DNA of 64,000 nucleotides from Histomonas meleagridis (GCA_020186115.1 WSYJ01000164.1:682001-746000); one strand, 5' to 3'. Counted from the stretch's first letter, positions 29,494-40,653 are shown. The notes: generated by a model not told the origin, from the sequence alone. Numbers and translations: made by a program.

Positions 29494-31582
29494 AGAGGGG
29501 GTGACAATCCATTTGAATAAAAAACGATCAAGTTGCACTTTTCATAAACTAGTCAGTCAAAATCAATTGTATTTTATCAAAATGGAAGCTTCTAGAAAGA
29601 AGATTCAAGTACAAAACATATACAGAAAACAAAATTCAATTCTCGAAGGTCAGGCTTCAAAAATTCATGAGCTTTTGAATGAAATTCGATGTTTAAATGA
29701 ACATTTAAATTTTTTGAATCAAAAAAATCAGGCACTTTTACAAGAGAACAACAAATTACATTTATTGGTGTCTCAGCTTCGAAGTGCAAATACACATCTT
29801 AATTCAGTAAACGCCAAAATCGAACAGGAGAAACAATTTCTTTTGGAAAATTTATCTTCGATTCAAAAAGGAAAACAGTCCATTGAAAATTTTTTTGACG
29901 ATTATAATCGATTGAAAATGCAAATTTGCAAACTGAAGAAAGAAAATCACCAATTGTTATTAAATTTAAAAGATTACAATAATCAAATCGAAGAATTAAA
30001 CAAAGAACAAAAAGAATTATTATTTATAAGAACAACAACCAACAAACTATTTGATGTTTTATATCAAAATTTGATTCAAAATAGCACAAAAAGGAGAAAT
30101 AATTATCCAGTTCAAATTTGTGATATTCTCACAATCATTAGTTTTGTTGGCAAAAATTGGTATTCAATTTTGCGCCAAATATTTGATTTGCCTTGTTTCA
30201 GGACGGTTCAAAGATATCGTAAAAATTATCTTGAAAAATTTAATATTTCAAATGATATATTCGACGGTTCAATTGAACATTTGAATCAACTAATAAATAT
30301 CCCATGGTGATAACCGTTCTGACGTGTTTGCATGGGCATTGATACAAGATTTAGTGTTTGAAGAATTGTGCAATAATCTTGAGATAAATATTCAAGTTCC
30401 AAAAAGATTATTCTCAAGCGGTGTAATTCTCAAACCACAAAAAAATCAGAAAATAATGAATGCTTTCGGAAATTCGATTGAATTCATGCTCAAGTTATTT
30501 TCATAATATTTTGAATTTTTTACATTTATTCATTTATTCCCATTTTCTTTCCAGGACAATGAATACATTTTCTTTGAGGATGAATTTTCGCAACCCAGTC
30601 CTTCGAATCAATTTGTCTCAACTCGAAAGTTAGGAATAGTAGCAACAGGTGGATTAAATCCATTAAAAAATTTCATTTCACATAAACAAATAAACCAATT
30701 TTAATGAAAAAAATAAATAAAAAAGTAAAATAAATTATTTTTTTATTAAAACTATTTTTGTTTGAAAATAAGAAAATTAATAAGATTGAATTCAATCTTT
30801 TATCTCCATTTTTGTTGATTTGTCTTTGAATTTATCAATTTCACTTTCTAAAATAAAATGTCAATCTATGTGTCTATTTTTTGTCTTTAAATTTTCTTTT
30901 ATTGCAGAATTTTCACTCTGAGTGTAATTTAAACATATAATGATGGAAAACTTGAAAATATAAGGTTACCATGAAAATTTTGTGAAAAATCTGTTTATAT
31001 GAAACATACCGAACATTTTTTGTTCATTTAAATTGAAATTTGCAGAGCGTAAATGCTTGAAAACATATTGACAAAATCGAAGACATTTCGTTCCTGTAAA
31101 AATTATGAAAAATAGCTTTTCAGAATTGTTTACCTGATTTATCAGAATATAAATTCAAAAGAATAATCCACTAAAAATGTGAAACATTGCAATGAATTTA
31201 TTTGAAATTTGGTGAAGACAATTTTGCAAAATTGTTGTTTTTAGAATTTTACGATAGCAACACAATTTTCATTTTACAATTATTTTTAATCGTGTTTTTC
31301 ACCTTTTCTATGTATCGAACTTTTTGAATGATTTACATCATCCTCACAACCGTCAAAGTTCATCGTTTTGCTAACAATATTTTGAATTCGAAGTGAGGTT
31401 TGTAATAAAATATTGAAAAGTTTACATAGACATATATTCAAATATTGAATGAAAATACGGTTATTTGAATTCTAAATAATCGGTGTTCAAAGAATTTTTT
31501 TGACTTTTTATGGGAAAAGTGTCTTTATCGTTGATCGAAAATGAATATGATATGATCGTCTGACGTGATTGTCACCCCCTCT
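29494..31582 (+). mobile_element. 2,089-bp DNA transposon with 16-bp TIRs and 8-bp target duplication
   Basis: The left end AGAGGGGGTGACAATC (29494-29509) and right end GATTGTCACCCCCTCT (31567-31582) are perfect inverted repeats. The flanks GTTCGAGC (29486-29493) and GTTTGAGC (31583-31590) are an 8-bp target duplication with one mismatch. The homologous repeat at 33761-34175 has the uninterrupted site near 33815-33830, which proves the insertion. Contents: a coiled-coil gene remnant (29582-30703) and about 850 bp of non-coding AT-rich sequence. I see no DDE transposase, so this copy is probably non-autonomous or decayed. An 8-bp duplication fits hAT-, P- or MULE-like superfamilies; the TIR does not start with the CAG seen at the hAT copy at 56951. 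Confidence 0.85.
29582..30703 (+). pseudogene. Coiled-coil protein of the 2.1-kb transposon, frameshifted
   Basis: From the ATG at 29582 the first 190 or so residues are a long coiled coil (SKIHELLNEIRCLNEHLNFLNQKN...). A globular part with ICDILTIISFVGKNWYSILRQIF and CFRTVQRYRKNYLEKFNIS follows. The frame ends at 30310 just after NIPW, but the adjacent frame continues from 30303 (HGDNRSDVFAWALIQDLVFEELC) to 30506. A third block (DNEYIFFEDEFSQPSPS...) runs from about 30555 to 30703, after a TTTCCAG that could be a splice acceptor. The parts look like one original protein with a frameshift near 30300. I do not recognise the family; being inside the transposon it may be an accessory or DNA-binding protein. 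Confidence 0.55.
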
Positions 31583-32003
31583 GTTTGAGCTCCTTATTTT
31601 GTGGAAGTACTAGAATTCGAAATAAATTTTTCAATAGCTATGCGTACACACCATTCATTAGTTTCACAGAATATCTTACGATACATGTTGGGCGAGGATC
31701 ATTAATGAGTTTTATTTTATTAAAATGAGAAGACAATAAAATAATTAAGTAATAAAAAACGCAACCCATTCCAAAATTCGAAATTAATTATGATAGAAAA
31801 TTAATCACAGATTTATTTTATGATTAAAATTGGAAATGAATGAAAAAAATGGAGGAAAACCCTGTTAAAGAGTTCGTGAATGGATTGCGTTTTAAAATAA
31901 ATTGTTCCTCTTCCCAGGCATGAGAATGTTGAAAACCAATATCGTGCAGCTGCATTTGGAGTATAAGCTTGTCACTTTTTCAATAAACCGTGTTGTTGCA
32001 GAA

Positions 32004-33663
32004 ATGAGTGTTCAACAGCAATTTGAAGAATTTATTCAATGGCTCACAAGGACATCCAAAATCAAAGCGAATGAAAAGTTTAATTTTTTCAATCAATTGC
32101 GGATTTTGTTTATTTTATATAATCTTGCATTTACGTATGCTATCGAATATGGAAAAATTGATGTTATAAAATTACTCCTTAGAGGAATCGATGTTAATGC
32201 AAGGGATATATTTACTTTAATTATTATGATTTTTTAATGAAGTTTTTGATATTTTATATATTTTTTTAAAACACCACTAATGATTGTTTCGGCTGTAGGC
32301 AATATTGAAATTGCAAAACTACTTCTTGAGAAACCTGGAATTGATGTCAATGTAAAAAATGTTTATATTTTTTGTTGAATTTTTGATTAATGAATTTAGT
32401 ATTTCATACACATGTTTGGGGAGTCAATAAAATACTTATAACAGCACTCATTTATGCATTAGAAAACGGTCACACGGAAATAGTTAAAATGCTTCTAGAG
32501 CAAAAAGGAATTGATGTCAATATAAAAAGTATTTTATTATTTGTTTTGTTCCTTAAGCAAATAACTCTATGTTTCCAAATAATTTGTGGAGATTTTTAAA
32601 AAAAATTCATACAGCACTTATACTTGCATGTGATAAAAATTACATAGAGATAGTCAAATTACTCCTTAGACATGAAGGAATTGATATAAATATTAAGGAT
32701 ATTTATTAAAATAATTTTGTAATGCTTATAAGATATATTTGGAATATATATGAAATTTTTAGAACAGCTCTTATGAGAGCTTCTATAAATGGTAATATTG
32801 AAATCGTAAAATTGTTACTAGAACAAAAAGATATTAACTTGAGTTGTTGTTCTGGTAGATTCATTGTTTTTAACCATATGGTTGGAACAGCATTAATTTG
32901 TGCATCTGAAAAAGGTCACACAGAATTAGTCAAATTATTTCTAGAGAAAGAAGGAATTGATATTAACGCTAAAGATATTTAATTGTTTTGTTTGATATTT
33001 GTTTTAATAATTTGATATTTCAATATAATATTTTATAACAATTCAAATTATTTCGTACAGCGCTAATTCTAGCATCTGAAAATGGACATACAGAAATAGT
33101 AAAATTACTTCTTGAACAAGAAGGAATTGATGTCAATATTCAAGATATTTATTTATTTTATTTAGATTTTCTCATACATTTAAGCTTATATTTCAAAGTA
33201 ATTTATAAAAATTAATTAAAATATTTGAAACTGCGTTAATGAAAGCAGTAACTAACGGTCACATAGAAATAGTTAAATTACTTATAAAGCATGAAGGAAT
33301 TGATCTAAATCTCAAAAATATTTTTTTTGTTTATTAGTAACATATTTTAATTTAATATTATTTCAAAATAAAATTTGGAATTTATTAAAAATATTTAAAA
33401 CAGCATTAATTAAAGCTTCAGAAAAACATCGTGCAGACATCGTTAAGATACTTCTTGAACAAAAAGGAATTAACCCTAACGTTAAAGATGAGTTTGTTTG
33501 ATTTATTTCAATATTTAAATATAATATATGGTTTTTTTTGTAATGATTTAAAACTATGCTCTCTAATACAAATTGGGAAAGTGCTTTTGAACTTTTTAGA
33601 TCTATTGCTAACCAAGAAGAACAAAGCAGATGCACTGATATTAAGAAATATCAAAATCATTAA
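32004..33663 (+). CDS. Interrupted ankyrin-repeat protein, 10 exons
   Basis: Starts at the ATG at 32004 (MSVQQQFEEFIQWLTRTSK). The first exon ends with an ankyrin repeat (TYAIEYGKIDVIKLLLRGIDVNARD). Eight single-repeat exons follow, such as TALIYALENGHTEIVKMLL and TALMKAVTNGHIEIVKLLI, and a last exon (TMLSNTNWESAFELFRSIANQ...) ends in TAA at 33661-33663. By hand the nine spacers are 66, 83, 83, 66, 45, 83, 86, 83 and 66 nt. Only the 45-nt spacer is in frame and free of stops. Spacer sequences here are strongly diverged from those at 9902-11537, but they keep the GATATTTAT-like start and, in most, the TTTGGAA block. It lacks the long DUF3447 first exon of its relatives. It lies between the two copies of a dispersed repeat. 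Confidence 0.7.
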
Positions 33664-33760
33664 AAAAATCAAAAATGCTATAACATTTTTTCATTCAAAT
33701 ATTTGAATTTCCTTTACTTTATTTAAATTCAAAATTTATTAACTTCCTTTTTAATTAAAG

Positions 33761-34175
33761 TTATTCGAATTAATTCAAATCATATTTAATAGAAATGAGA
33801 TAATTAGATTTTTATGTTTCAGACTCCCTATTTTCCAGGAGTAAAAATCCCAAATAAATTTTTCAATAGCTATGATGAACGCACCATTCATTAGTTTCAT
33901 AGAATGTCCTTAGATACATGAATTGGCTAACATCATTAATTAGCTTCATTTTATCAAAATGAGAAGAGACAAAAATAATTGATATTATATAATCCAAAAC
34001 ACAACCCATTACAAAACTCGAGATTAATTATGAAAGAGAAAATTAATCACAGATTTACCATATGATTAAAATTGGAAATGAACGTAAAAAAATGGAGGAA
34101 AACCCTGTTAAAGGATTCGTAAATTAATTGCACATTAAACCAAATAGTGCCGCTCCCAGGCATAAAATCGAAAAT
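33761..34175 (+). repeat. Dispersed repeat copy 2, uninterrupted
   Basis: Matches copy 1 (29430-29493 plus 31583-31930) over about 400 bp at moderate identity and carries the empty transposon target near 33815-33830. It has no coding capacity. With copy 1 it brackets the ankyrin gene at 32004-33663. From 34176 to 34655 I see no gene; a 61-codon frame at 34374 has no supporting features. Confidence 0.75.
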
Positions 34176-34655
34176 TGAACAGAGTAACAACTGTATCGAA
34201 AATTGACCTCTTCCAATGAGGAGCATATCACTATTTCCGATCATTTTAAATGTCGCTCAATGCAAATCATATGATTATAAGACAGAATATACTAATTTTT
34301 TTTTTCAATGTATTACAACAACTTTATCAATTTTTAACTGCCGCACTGAAATACCCGGTTTATATATTGAAAAATGAACGATAGACGGTTATACATCAAT
34401 TTTTTGGAGAACGATTTCAAGCTTGGCGCGCAAATAGGCCACTTTTTAGGGAATGTTTCACTTTTAAAATCTATGGTTGTTTCCCGAACGATAGTAATTT
34501 CAAAAAATTATATATGTATGTTCAATCTGTTTTCAATAAGAACTTGGTTATATTTTTAACGGTTATATTGAAAATTCATATAAAACTATTTTTTTGACTG
34601 ATAACTGATCCACTAAAAAACATTTTTAAAGAATTTCTCAAGATCACAGGAAAAA

Positions 34656-36008
34656 ATGAAGCCAAGCAACCAGGCTGGAAATGGGTCACGTCTCAGTGAA
34701 ATCAGGAACATACTGTTTGGGTGTACACCCGATCCTAAAATGAAATTCGTTGTTAAACTATGGCGAATTTTGCAATTCACATCGAAATCACCAAATGACA
34801 TTCAATATACCGGTGCAATATGGTGTAGCGATGGCTATCACTTTATTGTTAATGCGCAGATACTGGCGACTTTTTTGGATCTCAGGCCGAATACCATCAA
34901 TACAAATTTTCGAACACATTTTTTCAGAATTGTTGACAAAAACTCATTGGAACTGTTAGAGGAATTCAAAAGCATGCAACTTTCTGATCTCAAGAATTGG
35001 TCGAAAAGATATAATACTCATTATCAATTTACCCGAGAAACCACTGAGGAAGAAGCATTCTCTATTCCTATTGATGAATGTCGCCCAAGCTACAACCTTA
35101 TACCTTCTAAAACGGCAAACATTCTCATCGATGAAGATATTCTACGAAGATTGCAAACATTAATGGAACGTGAAATTAAAGAAATGAGCAATGAATGGAA
35201 GCTGAAGTTCCTTTATCTAGCCACTCGAGATTGGATACAATTCTCACCACCAAATGCTACTGAAGTCAAATCGTCAGATTTTATTCAAGCAATATTTGAG
35301 AATACTGATGATTCGGAATGTCAAAAAAATTGGGAACTCATCGAATGCAACATAAATGACTTGCTATTTGGGAGCAGCGGCTCTTCTCAGTACTCGGGCA
35401 CTGTCACCTTCATCGGCTTCGTTGAATTCGAACTCAGATTCGGCTTTTTGAATCAAATTGCAAAAAGTGTCTTTGAAATCAGTTACAACGTTAACGGTGA
35501 CGATGGTTTTCACAACTTTACACCGACCAATGCTTGTTGCAGTGATGAACTGTTTGAATATATACTAGATCCATCACCACCATCATCACCATCTATAATC
35601 TCTCCATGTTACGCACCATGGTTTTTACCTTCTGTTGATCTAAATACATCAACTAACTATATGAACCAAAAAAGGATTCATTGGTTGGTTAAGATGTCTT
35701 CCAATTACAAGAATTGTTTCACACTGATAAAAAGAGGATCTGGACCCAATAAATTTATGGGAACATATATTATATTCGATCCATTGGCTAGTGATAAACA
35801 AACGCTACTCTCAGAAGCGAAGGGCAGCTACATAAAGGCTCCTGACTGGAAAACTATGATATGCAAATTTAATTTGAAATTTCCTTCTATGCAAGGATAT
35901 CCTGTAGAAAGAATGACGTTAATGAGAGTAACTGCTGATATTATGATAAATGATGAAGATGAAACAGATAATGGCGAAAACAATGAAATTGATTTTCCGA
36001 TTTTCTGA
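34656..36008 (+). CDS. Initiator-binding-domain (IBD) protein, trichomonad transcription factor family
   Basis: 450 residues from an ATG. Residues about 28-95 match the IBD winged helix of Trichomonas IBP39: FVVKLWRILQF...IQYTGAIWCSDGYHFIVNAQILATFLDLRPNTINTNFRTHFF, including the characteristic N-T-I-N-x-N-F-R-x-H recognition segment. IBP39 binds the initiator element and recruits RNA polymerase II; trichomonads have many paralogues, so the target of this one is unknown. The remaining 350 residues carry no obvious DNA-binding motif; they contain a serine/proline stretch (SPPSSPSIISP near residue 310) and an acidic C-terminus (NDEDETDNGENNEID), perhaps an activation region. It probably acts in the nucleus. 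Confidence 0.85.
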   Translation: MKPSNQAGNGSRLSEIRNILFGCTPDPKMKFVVKLWRILQFTSKSPNDIQYTGAIWCSDGYHFIVNAQILATFLDLRPNTINTNFRTHFFRIVDKNSLELLEEFKSMQLSDLKNWSKRYNTHYQFTRETTEEEAFSIPIDECRPSYNLIPSKTANILIDEDILRRLQTLMEREIKEMSNEWKLKFLYLATRDWIQFSPPNATEVKSSDFIQAIFENTDDSECQKNWELIECNINDLLFGSSGSSQYSGTVTFIGFVEFELRFGFLNQIAKSVFEISYNVNGDDGFHNFTPTNACCSDELFEYILDPSPPSSPSIISPCYAPWFLPSVDLNTSTNYMNQKRIHWLVKMSSNYKNCFTLIKRGSGPNKFMGTYIIFDPLASDKQTLLSEAKGSYIKAPDWKTMICKFNLKFPSMQGYPVERMTLMRVTADIMINDEDETDNGENNEIDFPIF

Positions 36009-36018
36009 TTTATTGCTA

Positions 36019-36045
36019 AACACACACACACACACACACACACAA
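36019..36045. repeat. CA dinucleotide microsatellite
   Basis: A run of about 12 CA units begins 10 bases after the stop of the IBD gene and is followed by an A-rich tract. The rest of 36046-36667 is non-coding, AT-rich, and includes ACGGTCGC-type motifs near 36260-36300 of unknown meaning. Confidence 0.9.
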
Positions 36046-36667
36046 AAAAATACCCTAAAAAAAATACAAAAAAATCCACACAAAATAGCTACGATCAAAA
36101 ATAGCTTGTTGGAATTGACCAACATATTATTCATGATTTCTCACGAAATATTTGCAATTATGCAAAAAGATGGAACTCCATCAATTTTCTTCCAATTACA
36201 CCTTATTATGAAGTTAAGCCAAACTTTTTCAATTGACTTAACAACGAACGTTAAACTAACGGTCGCTTAGGTCAATAACCGCTTAAGCTAATAACGGTCG
36301 CCAAACAAAACAATAATTAAAATAGTGACCATATGCTTTAGTTTAAGCATCAACATTTTGGTTTAATTTCAAATTTCAACTATGCATATCTGCATGTAAA
36401 ACTTTAGATATTTTCAAAGTGGTGTAAACATCGATAGATACATTAATGCATTTTGCTCCAATTTCTATCAGCCATGTTAAAACACCATCGAAAATATCTC
36501 TAAATAAAAAAAAAAATAAAAAAATTGTTTGTTTTTTATGTTAAAATCGAACAAATTAAATGTATCGTTTTCTTTATCACCAAATTCGCACAGCTTCAGT
36601 AAAATTATTAAATCGCTCCCAAATGTAATTAAAGCGCTTTAAGTGTCACAAATATATTTTCATTTAT

Positions 36668-37825
36668 TTAAACCTTTTCGTAATGCAATGTTGATTCCAT
36701 TCCCTTGCTTTGTTTGACTGTTCTGACAGCCTTAATGAAGTCCTCGTTCATAATTACATCTCTTTCATCTCTCAGCGCGAACAGCCCCGCCTCTGTGCAC
36801 ACGTTCCTCAAGTCGGCGCCGTTGAAGCCTTCTGACAGTTTAACGATCGCCTCGAAATCGATGTCGCCATCAGTGGTCAAAGGCTTCGCGTGGATTCGCA
36901 GTATCTCGTACCGAGATTGTTCGTTGGGTAATGGGATTTCGATCTTTCGGTCCAATCGGCCTGGTCGCAATAATGCTGGATCAAGAATATCTGGTCGATT
37001 GGTGGCCATGATAACTTTGACTTGTGACGTGGACTGGAAGCCATCCATTTGCGCTAGCAACTCCATAAGCGTACGTTGAACTTCGCGATCAGTTGATGAG
37101 CCTTCTTCAAGTCGTTTACCGCCAAGAGCATCAATTTCGTCAATAAATATAATACATGGCTGGTTTTCACGTGCATACGCAAACATCTCTCGAACAATTC
37201 GTGCTGATTCTCCGACATAGCGATCAAATAATGAGGTGGCAACAACTTTGAGAAATTTAGCTTTGGTGTTAGATGCAATTGCACGCGCAATAAGTGTTTT
37301 CCCAGTGCCCGGTGGACCATATAATAGCGCACCTTTGGGAGCTGGTATGCCTACGCGCTTGAAAATGCCTGGATTCTTAAGTGGCAATTCAATGATTTCA
37401 CGAATTTCATTTAGTTGATCGCCTAGACCTCCAATATCGGAATATTCGACATCGCCTGGATCTTCTGCAGACATGTGATGAACAGCAGGATCAACTTCTC
37501 TGGGAAGTGCATGCATGATAGTGTGTGTGGCAATGTCTAAAGCTACACGACGACCATTTGTAAGAAGTGAATGATCAAGACGTGAACGAACACCAACAAC
37601 ATAACGAGTACCTGATACTGTTTTGACAATATAGCGTTCATCATCAAGAGGACGAAGAACTTCACCAACAATTTGACCAACTGATTGAAGAGAATTGAAT
37701 GCACGTTCACTTTCAGCATGTTTTTTACGTAATTCAGCTACTTCTTTAGCAAGGTTTTTGACTTGTTGATCAAGTTCATTGGCTTCGGTAAGCTTTTTCT
37801 TGTATATTTTTAAAGCTTCGCTCAT
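36668..37825 (-). CDS. RPT4: 26S proteasome regulatory ATPase Rpt4 (PSMC6)
   Basis: 385 residues from the ATG at 37825 ([15 protein letters not shown]); the open frame extends upstream to a TTG that I do not use. The human protein is 389 residues. Order: N-terminal coiled coil (residues 1-50), OB domain ([32 protein letters not shown]), linker LPREVDP, then the AAA+ domain with Walker A GPPGTGKT, Walker [10 protein letters not shown], the [25 protein letters not shown] second region of homology, and the C-terminal helical domain ([19 protein letters not shown]). YSDIGGL and PREVDP.VHHMS.EDPG mark the Rpt4 subtype rather than other Rpt proteins. It is part of the hexameric base that unfolds ubiquitinated substrates. 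Base composition is less AT-rich than most neighbours, as expected for a highly expressed gene. Confidence 0.95.
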   Translation of the reverse strand: MSEALKIYKKKLTEANELDQQVKNLAKEVAELRKKHAESERAFNSLQSVGQIVGEVLRPLDDERYIVKTVSGTRYVVGVRSRLDHSLLTNGRRVALDIATHTIMHALPREVDPAVHHMSAEDPGDVEYSDIGGLGDQLNEIREIIELPLKNPGIFKRVGIPAPKGALLYGPPGTGKTLIARAIASNTKAKFLKVVATSLFDRYVGESARIVREMFAYARENQPCIIFIDEIDALGGKRLEEGSSTDREVQRTLMELLAQMDGFQSTSQVKVIMATNRPDILDPALLRPGRLDRKIEIPLPNEQSRYEILRIHAKPLTTDGDIDFEAIVKLSEGFNGADLRNVCTEAGLFALRDERDVIMNEDFIKAVRTVKQSKGMESTLHYEKV

Positions 37826-38021
37826 TTGTTTATAAGTTAACCAGACAAAGCTTGTCAATTTTTACCTAAAAATATTGACAATTATTGTTAAATATTTCAC
37901 TACTATAATTAACGTGCGTTTCACATAATAAAAACCGTTTACACCCAAACCCTCGCACAGTATATATCATTTTTATTTCCATAGAATATTTTAGGCGAAA
38001 TTATTTGTATTGAAACACAAT

Positions 38022-39350
38022 TGAAAAGTGACGTTTTTAACTTACTCTTATAGTCATTGATCATTTCTGAAAGCTCTTTATGCTACCGCATGAGTAGAAA
38101 TATTATTTCTATTTTTTAATATTTGTAATAATTGCACACATTACGTACTTGAGCACACTACTGATAATATTTAAAAAATGGAAAAGCATTTCAAAATTTT
38201 TTCTCAAAAAAGTGAAAATAAAAAGACTTTTGATATTAATATAATATTATACTTGGTAACTTCATTCTAAGTAAGCTATATCAAAGTAAAATAAATCATA
38301 ATAAAAGGAGATATTTTCATTTAAAAAAGAGTTGATCCTCCTGTTTAAAATTCAATGCTAAATTTGAAAATTTTACAAATTTCATGAACGAACCAACGGA
38401 AACAATCAAAATAGCATTTTTTGGTGGGGATTGTGTTGGAAAATTCTATTTGATATTGCGTATGGTTCAAGACAAGTTTAGTGATGAATATGAGCCAAAA
38501 ATTTGCGATTGTTACAAAAAAAACATTACATTTAATAACAAACAGTACACATTAAACCTTTTAAATATACCTGGAATGGAAGTTAATTACCTACGTCCTC
38601 AATTTGTTAGAAGTTATGATTGTTTTGTTCTCGTTTATTCAGTTAATGATCATTATTCTTTTGAATTAATCAATGATATTTATAATACAATTTGTAGATA
38701 CAAAGACAGTGATCATTTTCCATGTGTTATATGTGCAAATAAAATTGACTTAGAAAATGAACGTATTATTAAAAGTGAAGAAGGAAAAGCGCTTGCAGAA
38801 CAATTAGGAGTTCGATATGTTGAGGCATCTGCTAAGACAGGACAGGGAGTCATTGAACTTTTCGAAACAGCTGTAAAAGAATATCTCAAATATAACGGAA
38901 TTGAAGATGAACCTAAAGTTCCTAAACTCGCAAAACGCAAAGAAGTATGCAATGTCCAATGAAAATTCTGCGATTCTTTGATAAAATTAATCAACAATCT
39001 TCATAAAAAACAAATTTTTATCATAAAAGTTACGTTTTTAACTTCCTCTTAGTCATTGATCTCCATTATTTTTCTGCATGGAACTTTGATGACCAAACTA
39101 AATAAAATAATATCAATAAAACAAATATATTTACTTACATTCTGTTAAAAAGGAGTTTGCATTTCAAAAAATGCTTCTATTCCTTTCCATTCTGTATTCG
39201 TTGTTTTTAATTTCTCATTTTCATTGCGCAACTCGTCAATGATCGTTTCCATTCTCTTATTTCCCTCTTTCTCATTCTTAATTTCCAACTTAAGTTTTTC
39301 GATTTTTTGTTTAAGTTTTTCAACAATTTCATTATTTCCTCCGCTTGTTG
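38022..39350 (+). repeat. Segmental duplication, copy 1 (Ras-like locus)
   Basis: The stretch from AAAAGTGACGTTTTT at about 38025 through the Ras-like gene and into the 3' end of the coiled-coil gene (about 39350) recurs at 56763-56950 plus 61152-62302 with only scattered differences. This copy keeps the uninterrupted site (AAAAAATGGAAAAGC near 38170-38190) at which a hAT element sits in copy 2. Confidence 0.9.
38384..38962 (+). CDS. Ras-like pseudo-GTPase with CaaX end (copy 1)
   Basis: 192 residues with the length and order of Ras. The P-loop is GGDCVGKF (14-21): the Lys is kept but the Mg2+-binding Ser is Phe21. Switch I reads DEYEPKICDCY against DEYDPTIEDSY in Ras, so the key Thr is Lys39. 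The DTAGQ motif reads NIPGM (61-65): Asp to Asn and Gln to Met. The base-binding motifs NKID (119-122) and SAK (149-151) are intact, and it ends CNVQ, a CaaX prenylation box. It should bind guanine nucleotide weakly or in a fixed state, should not hydrolyse GTP, and should sit on membranes (inference). A nearly identical paralogue lies at 61359. Confidence 0.85.
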   Translation: MNEPTETIKIAFFGGDCVGKFYLILRMVQDKFSDEYEPKICDCYKKNITFNNKQYTLNLLNIPGMEVNYLRPQFVRSYDCFVLVYSVNDHYSFELINDIYNTICRYKDSDHFPCVICANKIDLENERIIKSEEGKALAEQLGVRYVEASAKTGQGVIELFETAVKEYLKYNGIEDEPKVPKLAKRKEVCNVQ

Positions 39351-40653
39351 CATTACATACCATTGCAGTAATCATTTCGTTTACCATTTCGCTCTTTTCC
39401 ACTCCTTCGAGAACATCAGAATTATGTTTTACTATTTTCTTTCTTAGAGATTCATTTTCTTTCTCGAGTTGATCGATTTGATATTTTTGATATTTCTTTT
39501 GTTCTTCCAATTGAAACATGAAATTATTTTTTTCTTTTTTCAACTTTTCTATTTGTTCTTTCATTAATTCATTTTCTTTTTCTTTTTGTATTTGTTTATC
39601 TTTTGTATCTTTTTTGATATTTTGTAAATTTATAAGTTCTTCTTTAAGAGAATTAAATTGATTTAATATATTTTCATGTTGAACAATTAATTCCAAATTT
39701 TTATTTGAGTTTTTATTGTTTTCTAATTCGAGTTTTTGCTTTTGTTTTGCAATTAACAGATTTTGTTGTGTTAATGAATTGATTTTAATATTATTATCAT
39801 TAATTATTTGATTCAATTCATTAATGTTTTGATTTAATGTTTCATTATTTGTTTGTAATTGTGAATATTTATTATCTTTTTCCGATATAATTTGATTCAA
39901 TTCAGTTACGTGAATTTTATGTCTTTCGATTTCGTTTTGCATTTCATTAATTTTGTTCTTTAATGAATCAATTTCAATTAGTTTTGTCTCATTTTCGATT
40001 TTAAGTTGCTTTAATTCGGATTTATATTCGTTTTCTTTTAATTCATGTGAAACAATGATGTTCTTGTAATTAGAAATTGTTGTTTCAGTTTCTTTTTGTT
40101 GTGTTTTTAATTGATTATTTTCATTTGATACATTTTCGACTTCTTTTTGGAATTGTAAATACTCTTTTTGAAGTTGATTAAATTGCTCTTGTAATGATAA
40201 ATATTTCTGTTCTTTTTCATCAAGTTTCCCTTGGAGCGAAACATTCGAACTTTGAAGCTTAATTGTGAGATTACGAAGAGAATCAATTTCAATTGCATTT
40301 GGTGTCGAAACTTTTGAATTTTCATCATTTAATATCTTTTGTGATTCAATTTCATCTGATAAATTTCGACAGCGTTTTTCGACTTCAAAAAGTTTTTGTC
40401 TTAATTCTTCATTTTGTTTTCGTTCTAAAGAAAGTTGATTATGATAATAATCACATTCCTCAGTTAGTGTTTCAATTTGTAAAAGTAAATCGTTTTTGCC
40501 TTCTTCATCTATTTGATTTTCATTAAATTGAAATTCATTAGTTTTGTCGCTCTCTTCTAAATTACTTTCACATTTACTTTTAATCATCATATCTGAATTT
40601 GTTGAAACATCCACATTTTTATCAGGATTAATACCAGAAACTTCTTCTTCCAT
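39145..40653 (-). CDS. Long coiled-coil protein
   Basis: 502 residues from the ATG at 40653 (MEEEVSGINPDKN); the frame runs upstream to a TTG. After an acidic 50-residue leader it is almost entirely heptad-repeat coiled coil rich in Glu, Lys, Gln, Asn and Leu, with no motor, kinase or membrane segment. Typical of structural, tethering or cytoskeletal proteins; no specific function can be read. It is convergent with the Ras-like gene (stop codons 183 bases apart). Its last about 60 codons were copied with the segmental duplication and survive as a fragment at about 62110-62302. Confidence 0.75.
   Translation of the reverse strand: MEEEVSGINPDKNVDVSTNSDMMIKSKCESNLEESDKTNEFQFNENQIDEEGKNDLLLQIETLTEECDYYHNQLSLERKQNEELRQKLFEVEKRCRNLSDEIESQKILNDENSKVSTPNAIEIDSLRNLTIKLQSSNVSLQGKLDEKEQKYLSLQEQFNQLQKEYLQFQKEVENVSNENNQLKTQQKETETTISNYKNIIVSHELKENEYKSELKQLKIENETKLIEIDSLKNKINEMQNEIERHKIHVTELNQIISEKDNKYSQLQTNNETLNQNINELNQIINDNNIKINSLTQQNLLIAKQKQKLELENNKNSNKNLELIVQHENILNQFNSLKEELINLQNIKKDTKDKQIQKEKENELMKEQIEKLKKEKNNFMFQLEEQKKYQKYQIDQLEKENESLRKKIVKHNSDVLEGVEKSEMVNEMITAMVCNATSGGNNEIVEKLKQKIEKLKLEIKNEKEGNKRMETIIDELRNENEKLKTTNTEWKGIEAFFEMQTPF

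Larger units (their letters stand above)
29430..31930 (+). repeat. Dispersed repeat copy 1, split by a transposon
   Basis: The pieces 29430-29493 and 31583-31930 together match the uninterrupted copy at 33761-34175: first the segment ending AGATTTTTATG, then after the insertion the TTATTTT...AATAAATTTTTCAATAGCTATG part, CACCATTCATTAGTTTCA, and GGAGGAAAACCCTGTTAAAG. It has no open frame. It ends about 75 bp before the ATG of the ankyrin gene at 32004. Confidence 0.8.

Noticed and set aside
34374-34559. 61-codon open frame between repeat copy 2 and the IBD gene
   Set aside because: No domain or composition support.
36668-37858. Start of Rpt4 at 37858
   Set aside because: That codon is TTG; the ATG at 37825 gives the family-typical N-terminus and length.
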